From: Aeromonas fluvialis
GTDB lineage: Bacteria; Pseudomonadota; Gammaproteobacteria; Enterobacterales; Aeromonadaceae
Direction: 5' to 3'
Assembly: GCF_000819885.1 (NCBI RefSeq)
Contig: NZ_CDBO01000053.1
Span: 55,866-119,865 of the forward strand
DNA: 64,000 bases
Positions within the stretch are counted from its first letter, which is position 1; each line of letters opens with the position of its first letter. Both the position numbers and the translations under genes were made by a program. Below, in pieces: positions 17,229 through 26,626 of the stretch. Under the pieces are notes generated by a model. The model did not search any database and was not told where the DNA came from. It worked only from the letters and a program-made list of their open reading frames with translations.

Positions 17229-18401
17229 ATGGAAAATCAAGTTGTTATAGAGTCAAAGGGGCGCTTGGCTACCCTCCGCGAGTGGCTTGAGCCCGTGCTG
17301 GTGCTGCTTATTCTCGGCAGCCTGTTCGGTTACCTCGGCAGCCAGATGGGCCTCTCTGCCATGGTCAATACCCTGTTCAATACCGCCCACCAGCTGCTGC
17401 TCAATACCGTGCTCTTTATCATGGGGATCACCGTACTGTCCGGTGCGCTCAGTCAGCTGCTTAGCGAGTTCGGGGTGATCCGCCTGCTGGAGGTGCTGCT
17501 GGCCCCCCTGATGAAGCCGGTATTCCGCCTGCCAGGGCGCACCGCGCTGGCGGCCCTGATGACCTTTTTCTCCGACAATCCGGCGGTGATCAGCCTCGCC
17601 AGGGATCGCCGCTTTCGTAAGGGCTTCACCCCCTGGCAACTGGTGTCGCTCACCAACTTCGGCACCGCCTTTGGCATGGGGCTGATCGTGGTCACTTTTA
17701 TGGCCACCCTGCAGTTGCCGGGGGGGGAATCCACTGCCAGCGCGGCGCTGATCGGGTTGCTGGGCGCTCTGGTGGGCTCGGTGGTCTCTACCAGACTGAT
17801 GCAGCGGATGATCCGCCCCTTGGTGGGGGAAGTGCTGATCGATAACCAGCCTGCGGGCAACAGCCCCAAGGCAGGAGTCAGCAAAGAGGTCGCCCCCGGC
17901 TGGTTGCGGATCCTCAACTCGCTGCTCGATGGTGGCAAATCCGGCGTGGAGCTGGGGATGGCGGTGATCCCCGGGGTGTTGATCATCAGTACCTTCGTGA
18001 TGCTGTTGACCTTCGGCCCGGGCGACAAGGGCTATACCGGCGACGCATTTCAGGGCGTTGCCCTGCTGCCGGTGCTGGCTGGCAAGGTAGGCTGGCTGTT
18101 TGACCTGCTGTTTGGCTTCCAGCAGCCTGAACTGATCGCCTTCCCGGCCACCTCGCTTGGTGCGGTCGGCGCCGCCATGTCGCTGGTGCCCCCCTTTATC
18201 GCCAAGGGGTGGATCACCGGTAACGAGGTGGCAGTGTTTACCGCCATGGGGATGTGCTGGAGCGGCTTTTTGAGCACCCACACCGCCATGCTCGATGCCC
18301 TCGGCTATCGCCACCTCACCTCCCGCGCCATCGTCGCCCACACCATCGGCGGCTTGAGTGCCGGGGTGGCGGCGCACCAGCTCTATCTGCTGTTGGGCTG
18401 A
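17229..18401 (+). CDS. nucleoside-recognition (Gate) domain membrane protein
   Basis: 390 residues with about nine to ten hydrophobic helices. Two Gate-like regions: LFIMGITVLSGALSQLL with FFSDNPAVISLARD, and a later one with GVLIISTFVML and PELIAFPATSLGAVGAAM. The family resembles the CD0519/CD1768 and YjiH-type proteins related to nucleoside transporters; actual substrate not known. The C-terminal SGFLSTHTAMLDALG stretch is well conserved-looking. Monocistronic between the tRNA terminator and its own terminator. Confidence 0.7.
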   Translation: MENQVVIESKGRLATLREWLEPVLVLLILGSLFGYLGSQMGLSAMVNTLFNTAHQLLLNTVLFIMGITVLSGALSQLLSEFGVIRLLEVLLAPLMKPVFRLPGRTALAALMTFFSDNPAVISLARDRRFRKGFTPWQLVSLTNFGTAFGMGLIVVTFMATLQLPGGESTASAALIGLLGALVGSVVSTRLMQRMIRPLVGEVLIDNQPAGNSPKAGVSKEVAPGWLRILNSLLDGGKSGVELGMAVIPGVLIISTFVMLLTFGPGDKGYTGDAFQGVALLPVLAGKVGWLFDLLFGFQQPELIAFPATSLGAVGAAMSLVPPFIAKGWITGNEVAVFTAMGMCWSGFLSTHTAMLDALGYRHLTSRAIVAHTIGGLSAGVAAHQLYLLLG

Positions 18402-18790
18402 GTCGGGTTCAGACACGGATACAAAAAGAGGCTCTGCGGAGCCTCTTTGCATTTGTGGCTGTCAGTTATCGTTGCATCAGCCGTTCGGCGTTGTTGCAGC
18501 GGTTGGCGGCTGCGCAAGTGGCTTAAAGAGCTGGCGATTCGGGTGTGAAAGGAGGGGGTGGGCGGTAAACCTCTTTGCCTCCATATTGCCACTACCGCCA
18601 GCGGCGGCAGCCACTGGCCGCCTGACTCCCCTTTGCGCTCGGCCATCTCCTGCGTGCTGGAGTGGTAGTTGAACAAATAGATCAGCCATTCAAGGGATTA
18701 GCCGGTGCAGTGCGTTTTATCGCCGTTCTGGCCCCGCTTATGCACACCTTCTCGCATCACCACCAAGGGCTGCCGTCGCGGAGAGATATC
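18402..18790. other. intergenic region before the small unknown protein
   Basis: 389 bp. It begins with a terminator (18425-18448); apart from that I see no gene, repeat or convincing operator. Several overlapping short frames on both strands look like GC-driven noise. Confidence 0.5.
18425..18448 (+). terminator. intrinsic terminator
   Basis: Perfect 10-bp stem AAAGAGGCTC / GAGCCTCTTT with TGCG tetraloop, 23 bp after the stop of the Gate protein; A-run on one side and T-run on the other. Confidence 0.8.
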
Positions 18791-19246
18791 ATGATCAGTA
18801 CCCTGCTTCCCCTTGCCTCAATCGCCCTCAAGCTGGGCAGTCAGCTGCTCGGCAGCAGTGCCAAGTCCCAGCCTGTGCAGCAAACCGTGCAGGAGGAGCG
18901 CCTGCCGCCGACCGTCCAGAGCTTGTTCCAGCGACTCGGCATCAAGGATGCCGATAGCGAACAGAACCGCTCGGCCATCAACCACTTTATGGGGGAGTTG
19001 ATGCAGACACTGGGGCAGGAGAATAATGGTCAATCCCTCCCTGCCGCCATCGATAGCACCCGTAGCCAGTTGGCCAGCGGCACCCAGAGCACCCGCTTCG
19101 ATGCGCTGCAAAGCGAGCTCGATACCCTCAAGGGCACCCTTGGTGCCAGCGATCTCAACCTCGATCAGTTGCTCGGTGCCTTTAAACAGACCCTGCCCAA
19201 TGGCAAGGGTGAAGGGGCGGGCAAGCTGCTCAATGCCAGTGCCTGA
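18791..19246 (+). CDS. small protein of unknown function
   Basis: 151 residues starting at the ATG at 18791, which follows GGAGAG; a longer frame back to 18662 lacks a ribosome binding site. The first 25 residues are mildly hydrophobic (ISTLLPLASIALKLGSQLLG), the rest is polar and rich in Gln, Ser and Leu with helix-forming stretches (VQSLFQRLGIKDADSEQNR, LQSELDTLKGTLGAS). No domain recognised. Convergent with argH, sharing the terminator between them. Confidence 0.65.
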   Translation: MISTLLPLASIALKLGSQLLGSSAKSQPVQQTVQEERLPPTVQSLFQRLGIKDADSEQNRSAINHFMGELMQTLGQENNGQSLPAAIDSTRSQLASGTQSTRFDALQSELDTLKGTLGASDLNLDQLLGAFKQTLPNGKGEGAGKLLNASA

Positions 19247-19261
19247 CGGGTGGCGAGCAAT

Positions 19262-19295
19262 AAAAACGGCAACCTCGGGTTGCCGTTTTGTTTTC
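19262..19295. terminator. bidirectional terminator between the unknown gene and argH
   Basis: Stem AAAACGGCAACC / GGTTGCCGTTTT with TCG loop, A-run and T-run on the two sides, placed between convergent genes. Confidence 0.8.
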
Positions 19296-19320
19296 TTATT
19301 CGAATGACAAGCCGATGGGT

Positions 19321-20706
19321 TTAACCCGCCCGCTTGGCCAGCCACTGCTCGGCGGCGGTGAGTGCCGCTTCTACCTGTTCGCGGGCGACGCCGCCTTTGG
19401 CGACCCGCTTGGCGAGGGTCGCTTCCAGCTCCAGATTGGGGTAGACGTCTGCACCAATCACCGGGCTGAAGCGCTGGAACTCGCCGATGGAGAGCTCCTC
19501 CAGCGGTTTGCCCACGCTGATGGCGAATACCACGGTTTCGCCGACGATATGGTGCGCTTCACGGAACGGAATCCCTTTGGCCACCAGATAGTCCGCCAGC
19601 TCGGTAGCGTTGGCGTAACCGCCCTGCGCCGCTGCCATGGTGCGCTCGCCATTCACCTTCAGATCGATCAGCACCAGCGCCGCCATATCGAGGCAGTCGT
19701 GCCAGGTATCGAGGGCATCGAACAGCCCCTCTTTGTCTTCCTGCATGTCCTTGTTATAGGCCAGCGGCAGCGCCTTGAGGCTCATCAGCATGCCCATCTG
19801 GGCGCCGACCACCCGGCCGGTCTTGCCGCGGATCAGCTCCAGCGCATCGGGGTTTTTCTTCTGCGGCATCAGGGAAGAACCCGAGGTGACCGCGTCGGAG
19901 AGTTCGACAAAACCCGCCTCGCCGGTGTTGTAGAAGATGAGATCTTCGGCAAAGCGCGACAGGTGGGTCATGGAGAGCGACGCCACATGCATCAGCTCCA
20001 CCACGTGATCCCGATCCGAGACCGAATCCAGACTGTTGCGGGTGGCGCCGCTAAAGCCCATGTCCAGCGCCAGCGCTTCGCGGTCGATGGCGTAGGCAGT
20101 GCCCGCCAGCGCGCCGCAGCCGAGCGGGCTGGTGTCGAGGCGTTTCAGGGCATCCTGCAGCCGGGAGTGATCCCGCTCCAGCATCTCCACATAGGCCAGC
20201 GCCCAGTGGGCGTAAGTGACCGGCTGGGCCCGCTGCAGGTGGGTGTAACCGGGCAGCACCGCAGCCTGATTGGTACGGGCGGAGGCGACCAGCCCCTGTT
20301 GCAGGGCGGTAATGGAGGCGGCCAGCAACTCCCCCTGCGCCTTGCACCAGAGTTTGAGGTCGGTGGCGACCTGATCGTTGCGCGAGCGGCCGGTGTGCAA
20401 CTTCTTGCCAAGATCACCAACAGCGGCGATAAGCTGGCTCTCGACCCAGGAGTGAATATCTTCGGCGTCCGAGCTGAGGATCTGCTGCGGATCCTGCTGC
20501 ACCGAGGCGAGCAGCACCTCCATCGCCTGTTGCAGTTTGCCCTGCTCATCGCTGGTCAATACGCCCACCTTGACCAGGGCTTTGGCCCAGGCCATGGAGC
20601 CCTGAATATCCTGCTCCGCCAAGCGGTAATCGAACCGCAGCGAATCGTTGAACTGCTTGAACCGGCTATCGGCTCCCTGACTGAAGCGTCCACCCCAAAG
20701 TGCCAT
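19321..20706 (-). CDS. argH: argininosuccinate lyase
   Basis: Last arginine-biosynthesis step, argininosuccinate to arginine and fumarate. 461 residues, the single-domain length: in Vibrio-type genomes argH is fused to an N-acetyltransferase (ArgA) domain, absent here. Fumarase/ASL superfamily signature [12 protein letters not shown], plus [11 protein letters not shown] and [12 protein letters not shown]. Last gene of the argCBFGH cluster, 210 bp behind argG. Confidence 0.97.
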   Translation of the reverse strand: MALWGGRFSQGADSRFKQFNDSLRFDYRLAEQDIQGSMAWAKALVKVGVLTSDEQGKLQQAMEVLLASVQQDPQQILSSDAEDIHSWVESQLIAAVGDLGKKLHTGRSRNDQVATDLKLWCKAQGELLAASITALQQGLVASARTNQAAVLPGYTHLQRAQPVTYAHWALAYVEMLERDHSRLQDALKRLDTSPLGCGALAGTAYAIDREALALDMGFSGATRNSLDSVSDRDHVVELMHVASLSMTHLSRFAEDLIFYNTGEAGFVELSDAVTSGSSLMPQKKNPDALELIRGKTGRVVGAQMGMLMSLKALPLAYNKDMQEDKEGLFDALDTWHDCLDMAALVLIDLKVNGERTMAAAQGGYANATELADYLVAKGIPFREAHHIVGETVVFAISVGKPLEELSIGEFQRFSPVIGADVYPNLELEATLAKRVAKGGVAREQVEAALTAAEQWLAKRAG

Positions 20707-20843
20707 ACTGCTCTCCTTGAATGCGTTGTCGGCGGCGCCCTGGCCACCGAGCTTGAAATCGTGCCCTGTTTTTCTGCGAGCCTGTTATCTCACAGAAACG
20801 GCCGAGGCGCTGCCGCTCTTGTCACACCCGCTGATGATGGGTC

Positions 20844-20888
20844 AGGGGCTATGCCCTCTGCCTATAGAAGAGGGGGCCATGCCCCCTC
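20844..20888 (-). repeat. paired hairpins in the argG-argH gap
   Basis: A perfect stem GAGGGGGC-CAT-GCCCCCTC (20870-20888) next to a weaker GGGC-TAT-GCCC. There is no T-run on either strand, so it looks like a processing or mRNA-stability element rather than a terminator. The rest of 20707-20916 shows nothing. Confidence 0.4.
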
Positions 20889-20916
20889 AACGGAATCAAC
20901 GGGTTATCGCGCTTGC

Positions 20917-22152
20917 CTAGCCGTGGGTATGGTCGCCACCGATGGCCAGATGCTGCTCCTTCATGGCGCGGATCCGGCTGGCCAGGGTGAAGAGACGGAT
21001 AAAGCCTTCGGCATGGCTCTGGTCATACACTTCGTCGGCACCGAAGGTGGCGAAGTCTTCGGAGTAGAGGCTGTTCGGCGATTTCTTCTGCACCGCGCTG
21101 ACCTGACCCTTGTACATCTTCAGGATGACTTCACCGTCCAGATCTTCGGCGATGGCGTTGGCCGAGGCGAGGATCGCCTTGCACAGCGGGGTGAACCAGC
21201 GACCGTCATAGACCAGGTGGGAAAACTCGGCCCCCAGCTTCTCCCGCCAGGCGCGGGTCGGGCGATCCAGAACCAGCTCTTCCACGGCGCGCAGCGCGGC
21301 GACCATCACGGTACCGCCCGGGGTTTCGTAGCAGCCACGGGACTTCATCCCCACCATCCGGTTCTCGGTGATGTCGATGCGGCCTACGCCATGCTTGCCG
21401 GCACGCTCGTTGAGGGTCATCAGGATCTGGTGTGGGCTGAGTGGCTGGTCATCAACGGCGACTACTTCACCCTGTGCCACGGTCAGCTTGACGTATTCGG
21501 GCTGATCCGGCGCCTGCTCGGCCGATACGGTCCACTGCCAGACCGCTTCGGACGGCTCGTTCCAGGTGCTCTCCAGCTCACCACCCTCGGTGGAGATGTG
21601 CCAGGCGTTGGCGTCGCGGCTGTAGATCTTCTTCAGGGTCGCCTTGCAGGGGATGTTGCGGGTCTCCAGATAGGTCAGCAGATCTTCCCGGGAGCGCATG
21701 TCCCAGATCCGCCACGGGGCGATCACTTTCAGCTGGGGCGCCAGCGCGGCGACCGCACCTTCGAAACGCACTTGATCGTTACCCTTGCCGGTGCAACCGT
21801 GGGAGATGGCATCGGCCCCTTCTGCCAGCGCCGCTTCCACCATGGCTTTGGCGATGATCGGACGGGCCATGGAGGTACCCAGCAGATAGGTGCCTTCGTA
21901 GACGGCGCCGGTCTTCAGGGTCGGGTAGACGTACTCTTTGACGAACTCTTCCCGCAGATCCTTGATGATGCACTTGGTGGCGCCGGAGGCGATGGCCTTC
22001 TGCTCGATCCCTTCCAGATCGTCGCGCTCCTGACCCACGTCGGCCACGAAGGCGATGATCTCCGCATCATAGTTTTCCTTCAGCCAGGGAATGATGGCCG
22101 AGGTATCCAGTCCACCCGAGTAAGCCAGTACGATCTTGTTGATTCCGCTCAT
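20917..22152 (-). CDS. argG: argininosuccinate synthase
   Basis: Joins citrulline and aspartate with ATP. 411 residues from the ATG at 22152 (GGAGAG upstream); a longer frame adds 12 residues without family likeness. PP-loop [10 protein letters not shown] at the N-terminus, [13 protein letters not shown] and the aspartate/citrulline-binding regions [18 protein letters not shown]. Short type-I ArgG, minus-strand arg operon. Confidence 0.97.
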   Translation of the reverse strand: MSGINKIVLAYSGGLDTSAIIPWLKENYDAEIIAFVADVGQERDDLEGIEQKAIASGATKCIIKDLREEFVKEYVYPTLKTGAVYEGTYLLGTSMARPIIAKAMVEAALAEGADAISHGCTGKGNDQVRFEGAVAALAPQLKVIAPWRIWDMRSREDLLTYLETRNIPCKATLKKIYSRDANAWHISTEGGELESTWNEPSEAVWQWTVSAEQAPDQPEYVKLTVAQGEVVAVDDQPLSPHQILMTLNERAGKHGVGRIDITENRMVGMKSRGCYETPGGTVMVAALRAVEELVLDRPTRAWREKLGAEFSHLVYDGRWFTPLCKAILASANAIAEDLDGEVILKMYKGQVSAVQKKSPNSLYSEDFATFGADEVYDQSHAEGFIRLFTLASRIRAMKEQHLAIGGDHTHG

Positions 22153-22220
22153 GTTACTTCTCTCCGTGATAATTCGATATTGATTCAATAAAAGGGTCGT
22201 TATTCAGGTTGAGCACCGCG

Positions 22221-23132
22221 TTACTTGTTGCCGAGAAGGGTCAGCAACACGGCGTTCTGGATGTGCATCCGGTTTTCGGCCTCGTCCATGATGAGGGAGG
22301 CGGGGCCATCCATGACCTGGGAGGTGATCTCCAGCTCCCGGTGCGCCGGTTGGCAGTGCAGCACATGCTGGATACCGGTGCGGTCGAGCAGGGCCTGGTT
22401 GATCTGGTAAGGCATAAAGAGCTCGGTGACCTGCTCCATCGGGGTGTTGTCGCCCATGGAGACCCAGGTGTCGGTGTAAGCCACGTCAAACCCTTCGATG
22501 TCTGCCACGTCATCGCTGATATGGATGGTCGCGCCCGACTTGGCGGCAATGGCCTGCGCCTGCAGGAATATCTGGGTGTCCGGGCCGTGGCCTTTCGGGC
22601 AGATCAGGGTGACGTCGGTGCCCAGGGTCGCCCCCAGCAGCAGCAGAGAGTGGCTGACGTTGTTGCCATCACCGAGGTAGGCGAGCTTCACCTTCGACAG
22701 GTCGTCGTAGTGTTCGGCAATGGTCATAAAGTCGGCCAGCCCCTGACAGGGGTGGTAGAGGTTGCACAGGCTGTTCACCACAGGCACTGTGCCGTGCACT
22801 GCCAGCTCGACCAAGGTCTGGTGATCGAACACCCGGGCGACGATGGCATCACACCAACGCGACAGGTTGGCGGCGAAATCCTTCACCGACTCCCGTTTGC
22901 CCAGCGCGCCGTTCTGCTGATCCAGATAGACGCTGTGGCCGCCGAGGCGGGCGATACCGATGTCGAAGGTGACCCGAGTGCGCAGGGAGGGCTTCTCGAA
23001 CAAAGTAACCACGCTCTTGCCTGCCAGTGCCTGGCTGTACTTTTTCGGGTCGGCCTTGACCGCTTTGCCCAGCGCAATCAGCGCCTCGATCTGGGCTTTG
23101 TTCAGATCACTGTCTTTCAGAAGATGTTGCAT
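22221..23132 (-). CDS. argF: ornithine carbamoyltransferase
   Basis: Forms citrulline from ornithine and carbamoyl phosphate. 303 residues starting at 23132 with AAGGA upstream. Carbamoyl-phosphate motif is FEKPSLRTR where E. coli has STRTR, and the ornithine loop DTWVSMGDN and HCQPAHR (usually HCLPAHR) are present. The Leu/Gln variants are, as far as I recall, shared by Vibrio/Shewanella-type enzymes. The SMG motif argues for ornithine over acetylornithine as substrate. Confidence 0.92.
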   Translation of the reverse strand: MQHLLKDSDLNKAQIEALIALGKAVKADPKKYSQALAGKSVVTLFEKPSLRTRVTFDIGIARLGGHSVYLDQQNGALGKRESVKDFAANLSRWCDAIVARVFDHQTLVELAVHGTVPVVNSLCNLYHPCQGLADFMTIAEHYDDLSKVKLAYLGDGNNVSHSLLLLGATLGTDVTLICPKGHGPDTQIFLQAQAIAAKSGATIHISDDVADIEGFDVAYTDTWVSMGDNTPMEQVTELFMPYQINQALLDRTGIQHVLHCQPAHRELEITSQVMDGPASLIMDEAENRMHIQNAVLLTLLGNK

Positions 23133-23157
23133 CGGATGTTCCTTGTTCCGGTGGAGA

Positions 23158-23937
23158 TCAAATAGCGACTTGGGTGCCAACCGCGCCGCCAGCCAGCAGC
23201 TTGAGCAGCTGATCCGGGTAGCGCCAGCTGGCGACACAGACCGGCTTGCCGAGGGTCTCGGCGGCGTGCAGGGCAGCTTCTACCTTGACCGCCATGCCGC
23301 CCGTGATCACCCCTTTCTCCATCAGATCCAGTGCGGTCAGCTTGTCTAGCTGGGGCACCAGCTTGCCCTTGCCATCGAGGATGCCGCTCACGTCGGAGAG
23401 CATCACCAGATCGGCGCCGAGCGCCTCGGCAATGGCGGTGGCCGCCTGATCCGCGTTGACGTTCATCAGCTGCCCCTCGACGGTGATGCCGATGGAGCTC
23501 ACCACCGGCAGGAAGCCCTGACCGAGGATGCCTGCTACCAGCGCCGGGTTGCCCGGCTTGCACTCGCCGACCGCGCCGAGATCCGGATCGAGCTGGGTCA
23601 CCTGACACAGACCTCCATCTGCCAGACAGAGCCCCACCGCCGGAATGCCGGTGGCGATGGCCTTGGCCATCATCTGCTTGTTGGCCGTACCGGCCAGCGC
23701 GCCGGCGATGAACGGGATCTGCTCGAACGGGGTCACCCGCAGGCCGTTCTTTTTGGTGGAGGTTAACCCTAACCCCTTGAGCAGGTCATCCACCAGACAG
23801 CCACCGCCGTGCACCAGCACCAGCGGACGGTGCTGATCGTCGAGAAAGGTTTTGAGGGTGGCGAACAGGGCGGTCAGCGCCTCGTCGTTCTCGATAAGGG
23901 CGCCGCCCAGCTTGATTACCAACGTCTGTTTGTCCAT
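23158..23937 (-). CDS. argB: acetylglutamate kinase
   Basis: Second step of arginine synthesis, phosphorylating N-acetylglutamate. 259 residues, amino-acid kinase fold: KLGGALIEN for ATP, VLVHGGGCLVD for the substrate, and a late KGVITGGMAVKVEAA. Lacks the N-terminal helix seen in arginine-feedback-sensitive ArgB, so like E. coli it is probably insensitive. Between argC and argF. Confidence 0.96.
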   Translation of the reverse strand: MDKQTLVIKLGGALIENDEALTALFATLKTFLDDQHRPLVLVHGGGCLVDDLLKGLGLTSTKKNGLRVTPFEQIPFIAGALAGTANKQMMAKAIATGIPAVGLCLADGGLCQVTQLDPDLGAVGECKPGNPALVAGILGQGFLPVVSSIGITVEGQLMNVNADQAATAIAEALGADLVMLSDVSGILDGKGKLVPQLDKLTALDLMEKGVITGGMAVKVEAALHAAETLGKPVCVASWRYPDQLLKLLAGGAVGTQVAI

Positions 23938-23959
23938 GTTCGAGATCCTTCCTAAGTCC

Positions 23960-24967
23960 TTAAATCAGGCCGGTGGCCGGTTCAAATCCAAATTTGAGAT
24001 TTATGCACTGCATGGCTTGCGAGGCGGCGCCCTTGAGCAGGTTGTCGATGGCAGAGACCACCACCAGCATGTTGCCCTGCTGTTGCCAGGCGATATCGCA
24101 GTAAGGGGTGTTTGCCACACCACGAATAGAGGGCATCTGGCCGGTGAGACGCACCAGCGGCTTGCCTTCGTAAGCCTTGAGGAAGGCCTGATCCACCTGG
24201 GTAGGGGTGACGCCGTCCGCCAGCTGCACATAGATGGTGGCCAGGATGCCGCGCACATAGTTGCCAAGGTGGGGCTGGAACAGCACCTCTTTGCCGAGGT
24301 GGTGGCTGATCTCCGGCTGGTGTCTGTGATTGAAGGTGCCGTAAGGGTTGAGGCTCACTTCGCAGAAGCTGGTGTTGATGGCCGCCTTGCGCCCGGCCCC
24401 GGAGACCCCGGAGACCGCATTGATGATCGGCTGCCACCCCTTGGCAATCAGGCCATCCTGCTGCAGCGGCTTGAGGGCACAGAGGGAGGCTGTCGGGTAG
24501 CAACCCGGCACCGCAATCAGCTGGGCGCAGGCGATGGCATCGGCGTTCCACTCTGCCAGGCCATAGACGGCCTGATCCAGCCACTGTTCGCTGTCGTGGG
24601 TGAAACCGTAGAAGCTGTCGTAAAAGCCCTGATCCTTGACCCGGAAGGCGCCGGAAAGATCGAACACCGGCAGCCCCTTGGCGAGAAACTTGGGAGCCAG
24701 CTCGGCGCTCACCTCGTGGGCGGTGGCCAGCAGCACCAGATCGGCCTGGGTCAGGATCCGGGTCATGCCGTCGTCGTCCAGCGGCAGCAGCGGCTGATCG
24801 AGGGCCCCGACCCACTGGGGATGCAGGGAAGAGAACCGCTTGTGGGCATCCTGACTGCCGGCGGAGACATAGAGGCCGAACAGTTTGAGTTGTGGATGGT
24901 TCTGGACCAGTGCGGCCAGTTCGGCACCCGCGTAGCCACTGGCACCGACGATAACGGTGTTAAGCAT
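23960..24967 (-). CDS. argC: N-acetyl-gamma-glutamyl-phosphate reductase
   Basis: NADPH-dependent third step of arginine synthesis. 335 residues; Rossmann start [19 protein letters not shown] and catalytic Cys in [11 protein letters not shown]. First gene of argCBFGH, divergent from argE over a 280-bp regulatory space. Confidence 0.96.
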   Translation of the reverse strand: MLNTVIVGASGYAGAELAALVQNHPQLKLFGLYVSAGSQDAHKRFSSLHPQWVGALDQPLLPLDDDGMTRILTQADLVLLATAHEVSAELAPKFLAKGLPVFDLSGAFRVKDQGFYDSFYGFTHDSEQWLDQAVYGLAEWNADAIACAQLIAVPGCYPTASLCALKPLQQDGLIAKGWQPIINAVSGVSGAGRKAAINTSFCEVSLNPYGTFNHRHQPEISHHLGKEVLFQPHLGNYVRGILATIYVQLADGVTPTQVDQAFLKAYEGKPLVRLTGQMPSIRGVANTPYCDIAWQQQGNMLVVVSAIDNLLKGAASQAMQCINLKFGFEPATGLI

Positions 24968-25178
24968 GTTGAATATTCCAAGTCAGAGTTCGAGATTCAC
25001 AGCATGGCGCTGCAGTGCATGGGGTTCATTCACCCCGGTGCACCGTCTTGATAAAACAAGTGCGGAGGGGCAATTCAGGCGGGTGTGTGTCGTCGGTTAT
25101 AGATCAGGTGACAGAACATTAACTTTCCCTTACAACTAGAAGCCTTTGTTGATGAGCCAGATATTCAGGTAAAATTAC

Positions 25179-25213
25179 AGAATATTCATGCACTCACTTT
25201 GCATTTGTATTTT
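25179..25213. promoter_or_regulatory. tandem ARG boxes (ArgR operator) upstream of argE / argC
   Basis: Two 14-bp cores resemble the ArgR consensus TGAAT-N4-ATTCA: AGAATATTCATGCA (25179-25192, 11 of 14) and TGCATTTGTATTTT (25200-25213, about 10 of 14). They start 21 bp apart, the exact spacing of paired 18-bp ARG boxes with a 3-bp gap that one ArgR hexamer contacts. They lie in the argE/argCBFGH divergent region, 37 bp before argE. Confidence 0.65.
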
Positions 25214-25249
25214 CTAACAGAAACATTCCTGGGACGCAAGGAGGAGCTG

Positions 25250-26395
25250 ATGGCCAATCTGGATTTTTTTTCACTTTATAAGAATATTATTGCGATTCCC
25301 TCTATCAGCAGCACGGATCCCAAGTGGGATCAGAGCAACGAGGCAGTGATCCGGCTGCTGGCCGACTGGTTCGGTCAGCTCGGTTTTCAGTGCGAGGTAA
25401 CGGTACTACCCGATCTGCCGGGCAAGTTCAATCTGGTGGCGACCTATGGCCAGGGAGAGGGGGGGCTGCTGCTGGCGGGCCACACCGATACGGTGCCGTT
25501 CGATGAGGGGGGCTGGAGCAAGGATCCCTTCAAGGTGACGGAAGAGGGCAACCGCCTCTATGGCCTCGGCACCATAGATATGAAAGGCTTCTTCGCCTTT
25601 ATCGTCGAGGCGCTCAAAGAGATCGACCTCAAGACGCTCAGCAAGCCGCTGCGTATCCTCGCTACCGCCGACGAAGAGACCACCATGGCGGGGGCCCGCG
25701 CTATCGCCGCCGCGGCCGAGCTCAAACCCGACTACGCCGTAATTGGCGAACCGACCGGGCTGGTGCCTGTGGTGGCCCACAAGGGGCACATGTCGGAGGC
25801 GATCCGCATTACCGGCAAAAGCGGTCACAGCTCGGATCCCGCCAACGGTATCAACGCCATGGAGATCATGCACAAGGCGATGGGACAGGTGCTGCGCTTG
25901 CAGCAGGATCTGAAAGATCGCTATGCCGACCACCGCTTTGCCGTGCCGCAGCCGACCCTGAACCTCGGTTACATTCAGGGGGGTGATAGCCCGAACCGCA
26001 TCTGCGGCTGCTGTGAGCTGCATATCGACCTGCGACCCACCCCGCAGGTGGGACCGGATGAGCTGATGGGGATGCTCAAAGAAGCGCTGTCGCCCATCGA
26101 GATCCACCAGCCCGGTTGCCTGCATCTGCAACACCTGCACGAACCCATTCCTGCTTACGCCTGCGCCGACGACTCTGTGTTGGTGCGCGAAGCGGAGAAG
26201 GCGAGTGGCCGCAGCGCTGAGTCGGTCAACTACTGCACCGAGGCGCCGTTTATCCAGCAGCTTGGTTGCCAGACCATAGTGATGGGCCCCGGCCATATCA
26301 CCCAGGCACACCAGCCGGACGAGTACCTCGACCTCTCCTTCGTCAAACCGACCACCACAGTGTTGCAGCACCTGATCAGACGTTTTTGCCTGTAG
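25250..26395 (+). CDS. argE: acetylornithine deacetylase
   Basis: Zn-dependent M20 peptidase-family enzyme releasing ornithine from N-acetylornithine. ATG at 25250 follows AAGGAGGAG; 381 residues. Metal ligands in [14 protein letters not shown], catalytic and bridging acids in [10 protein letters not shown], and a late [15 protein letters not shown]. Divergent from argCBFGH, as in E. coli. Confidence 0.96.
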   Translation: MANLDFFSLYKNIIAIPSISSTDPKWDQSNEAVIRLLADWFGQLGFQCEVTVLPDLPGKFNLVATYGQGEGGLLLAGHTDTVPFDEGGWSKDPFKVTEEGNRLYGLGTIDMKGFFAFIVEALKEIDLKTLSKPLRILATADEETTMAGARAIAAAAELKPDYAVIGEPTGLVPVVAHKGHMSEAIRITGKSGHSSDPANGINAMEIMHKAMGQVLRLQQDLKDRYADHRFAVPQPTLNLGYIQGGDSPNRICGCCELHIDLRPTPQVGPDELMGMLKEALSPIEIHQPGCLHLQHLHEPIPAYACADDSVLVREAEKASGRSAESVNYCTEAPFIQQLGCQTIVMGPGHITQAHQPDEYLDLSFVKPTTTVLQHLIRRFCL

Positions 26396-26493
26396 CGGCG
26401 GCGGTGAAAGGGGCGTAAAAACTGTAAGTAAGTTACATAACAAGCCGGTTGTGGAGTGGTGATGGAAATACATGTTCTGAATCGGCCTGTTAT

Positions 26494-26526
26494 TTGACCT
26501 TGCGCAGACAATCTGGGTAGATTGTC
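26494..26526 (+). promoter_or_regulatory. probable ppc promoter overlapped by a perfect inverted repeat
   Basis: TTGACC (26494-26499) and GTAGAT (26517-26522) are 17 bp apart. GACAATCT-GGGT-AGATTGTC (26507-26526) is a perfect 8-bp inverted repeat covering the spacer and -10, about 100 bp before ppc. Could be an operator or an mRNA hairpin. Confidence 0.5.
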
Positions 26527-26626
26527 ACCCTAAGATGACGGAGCATATGTTGTAATCACACAACAATAAGTGAGGTCGTCTCGCACCCCGGATGGGTGTC
26601 AGGCACCAACAAGATAAGGATGTGGA

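Noticed and set aside
19288..22191. 967-codon open frame opposite argH and argG
   Set aside because: Runs antisense across two well-identified genes and their gap; composition is typical of an antisense shadow.
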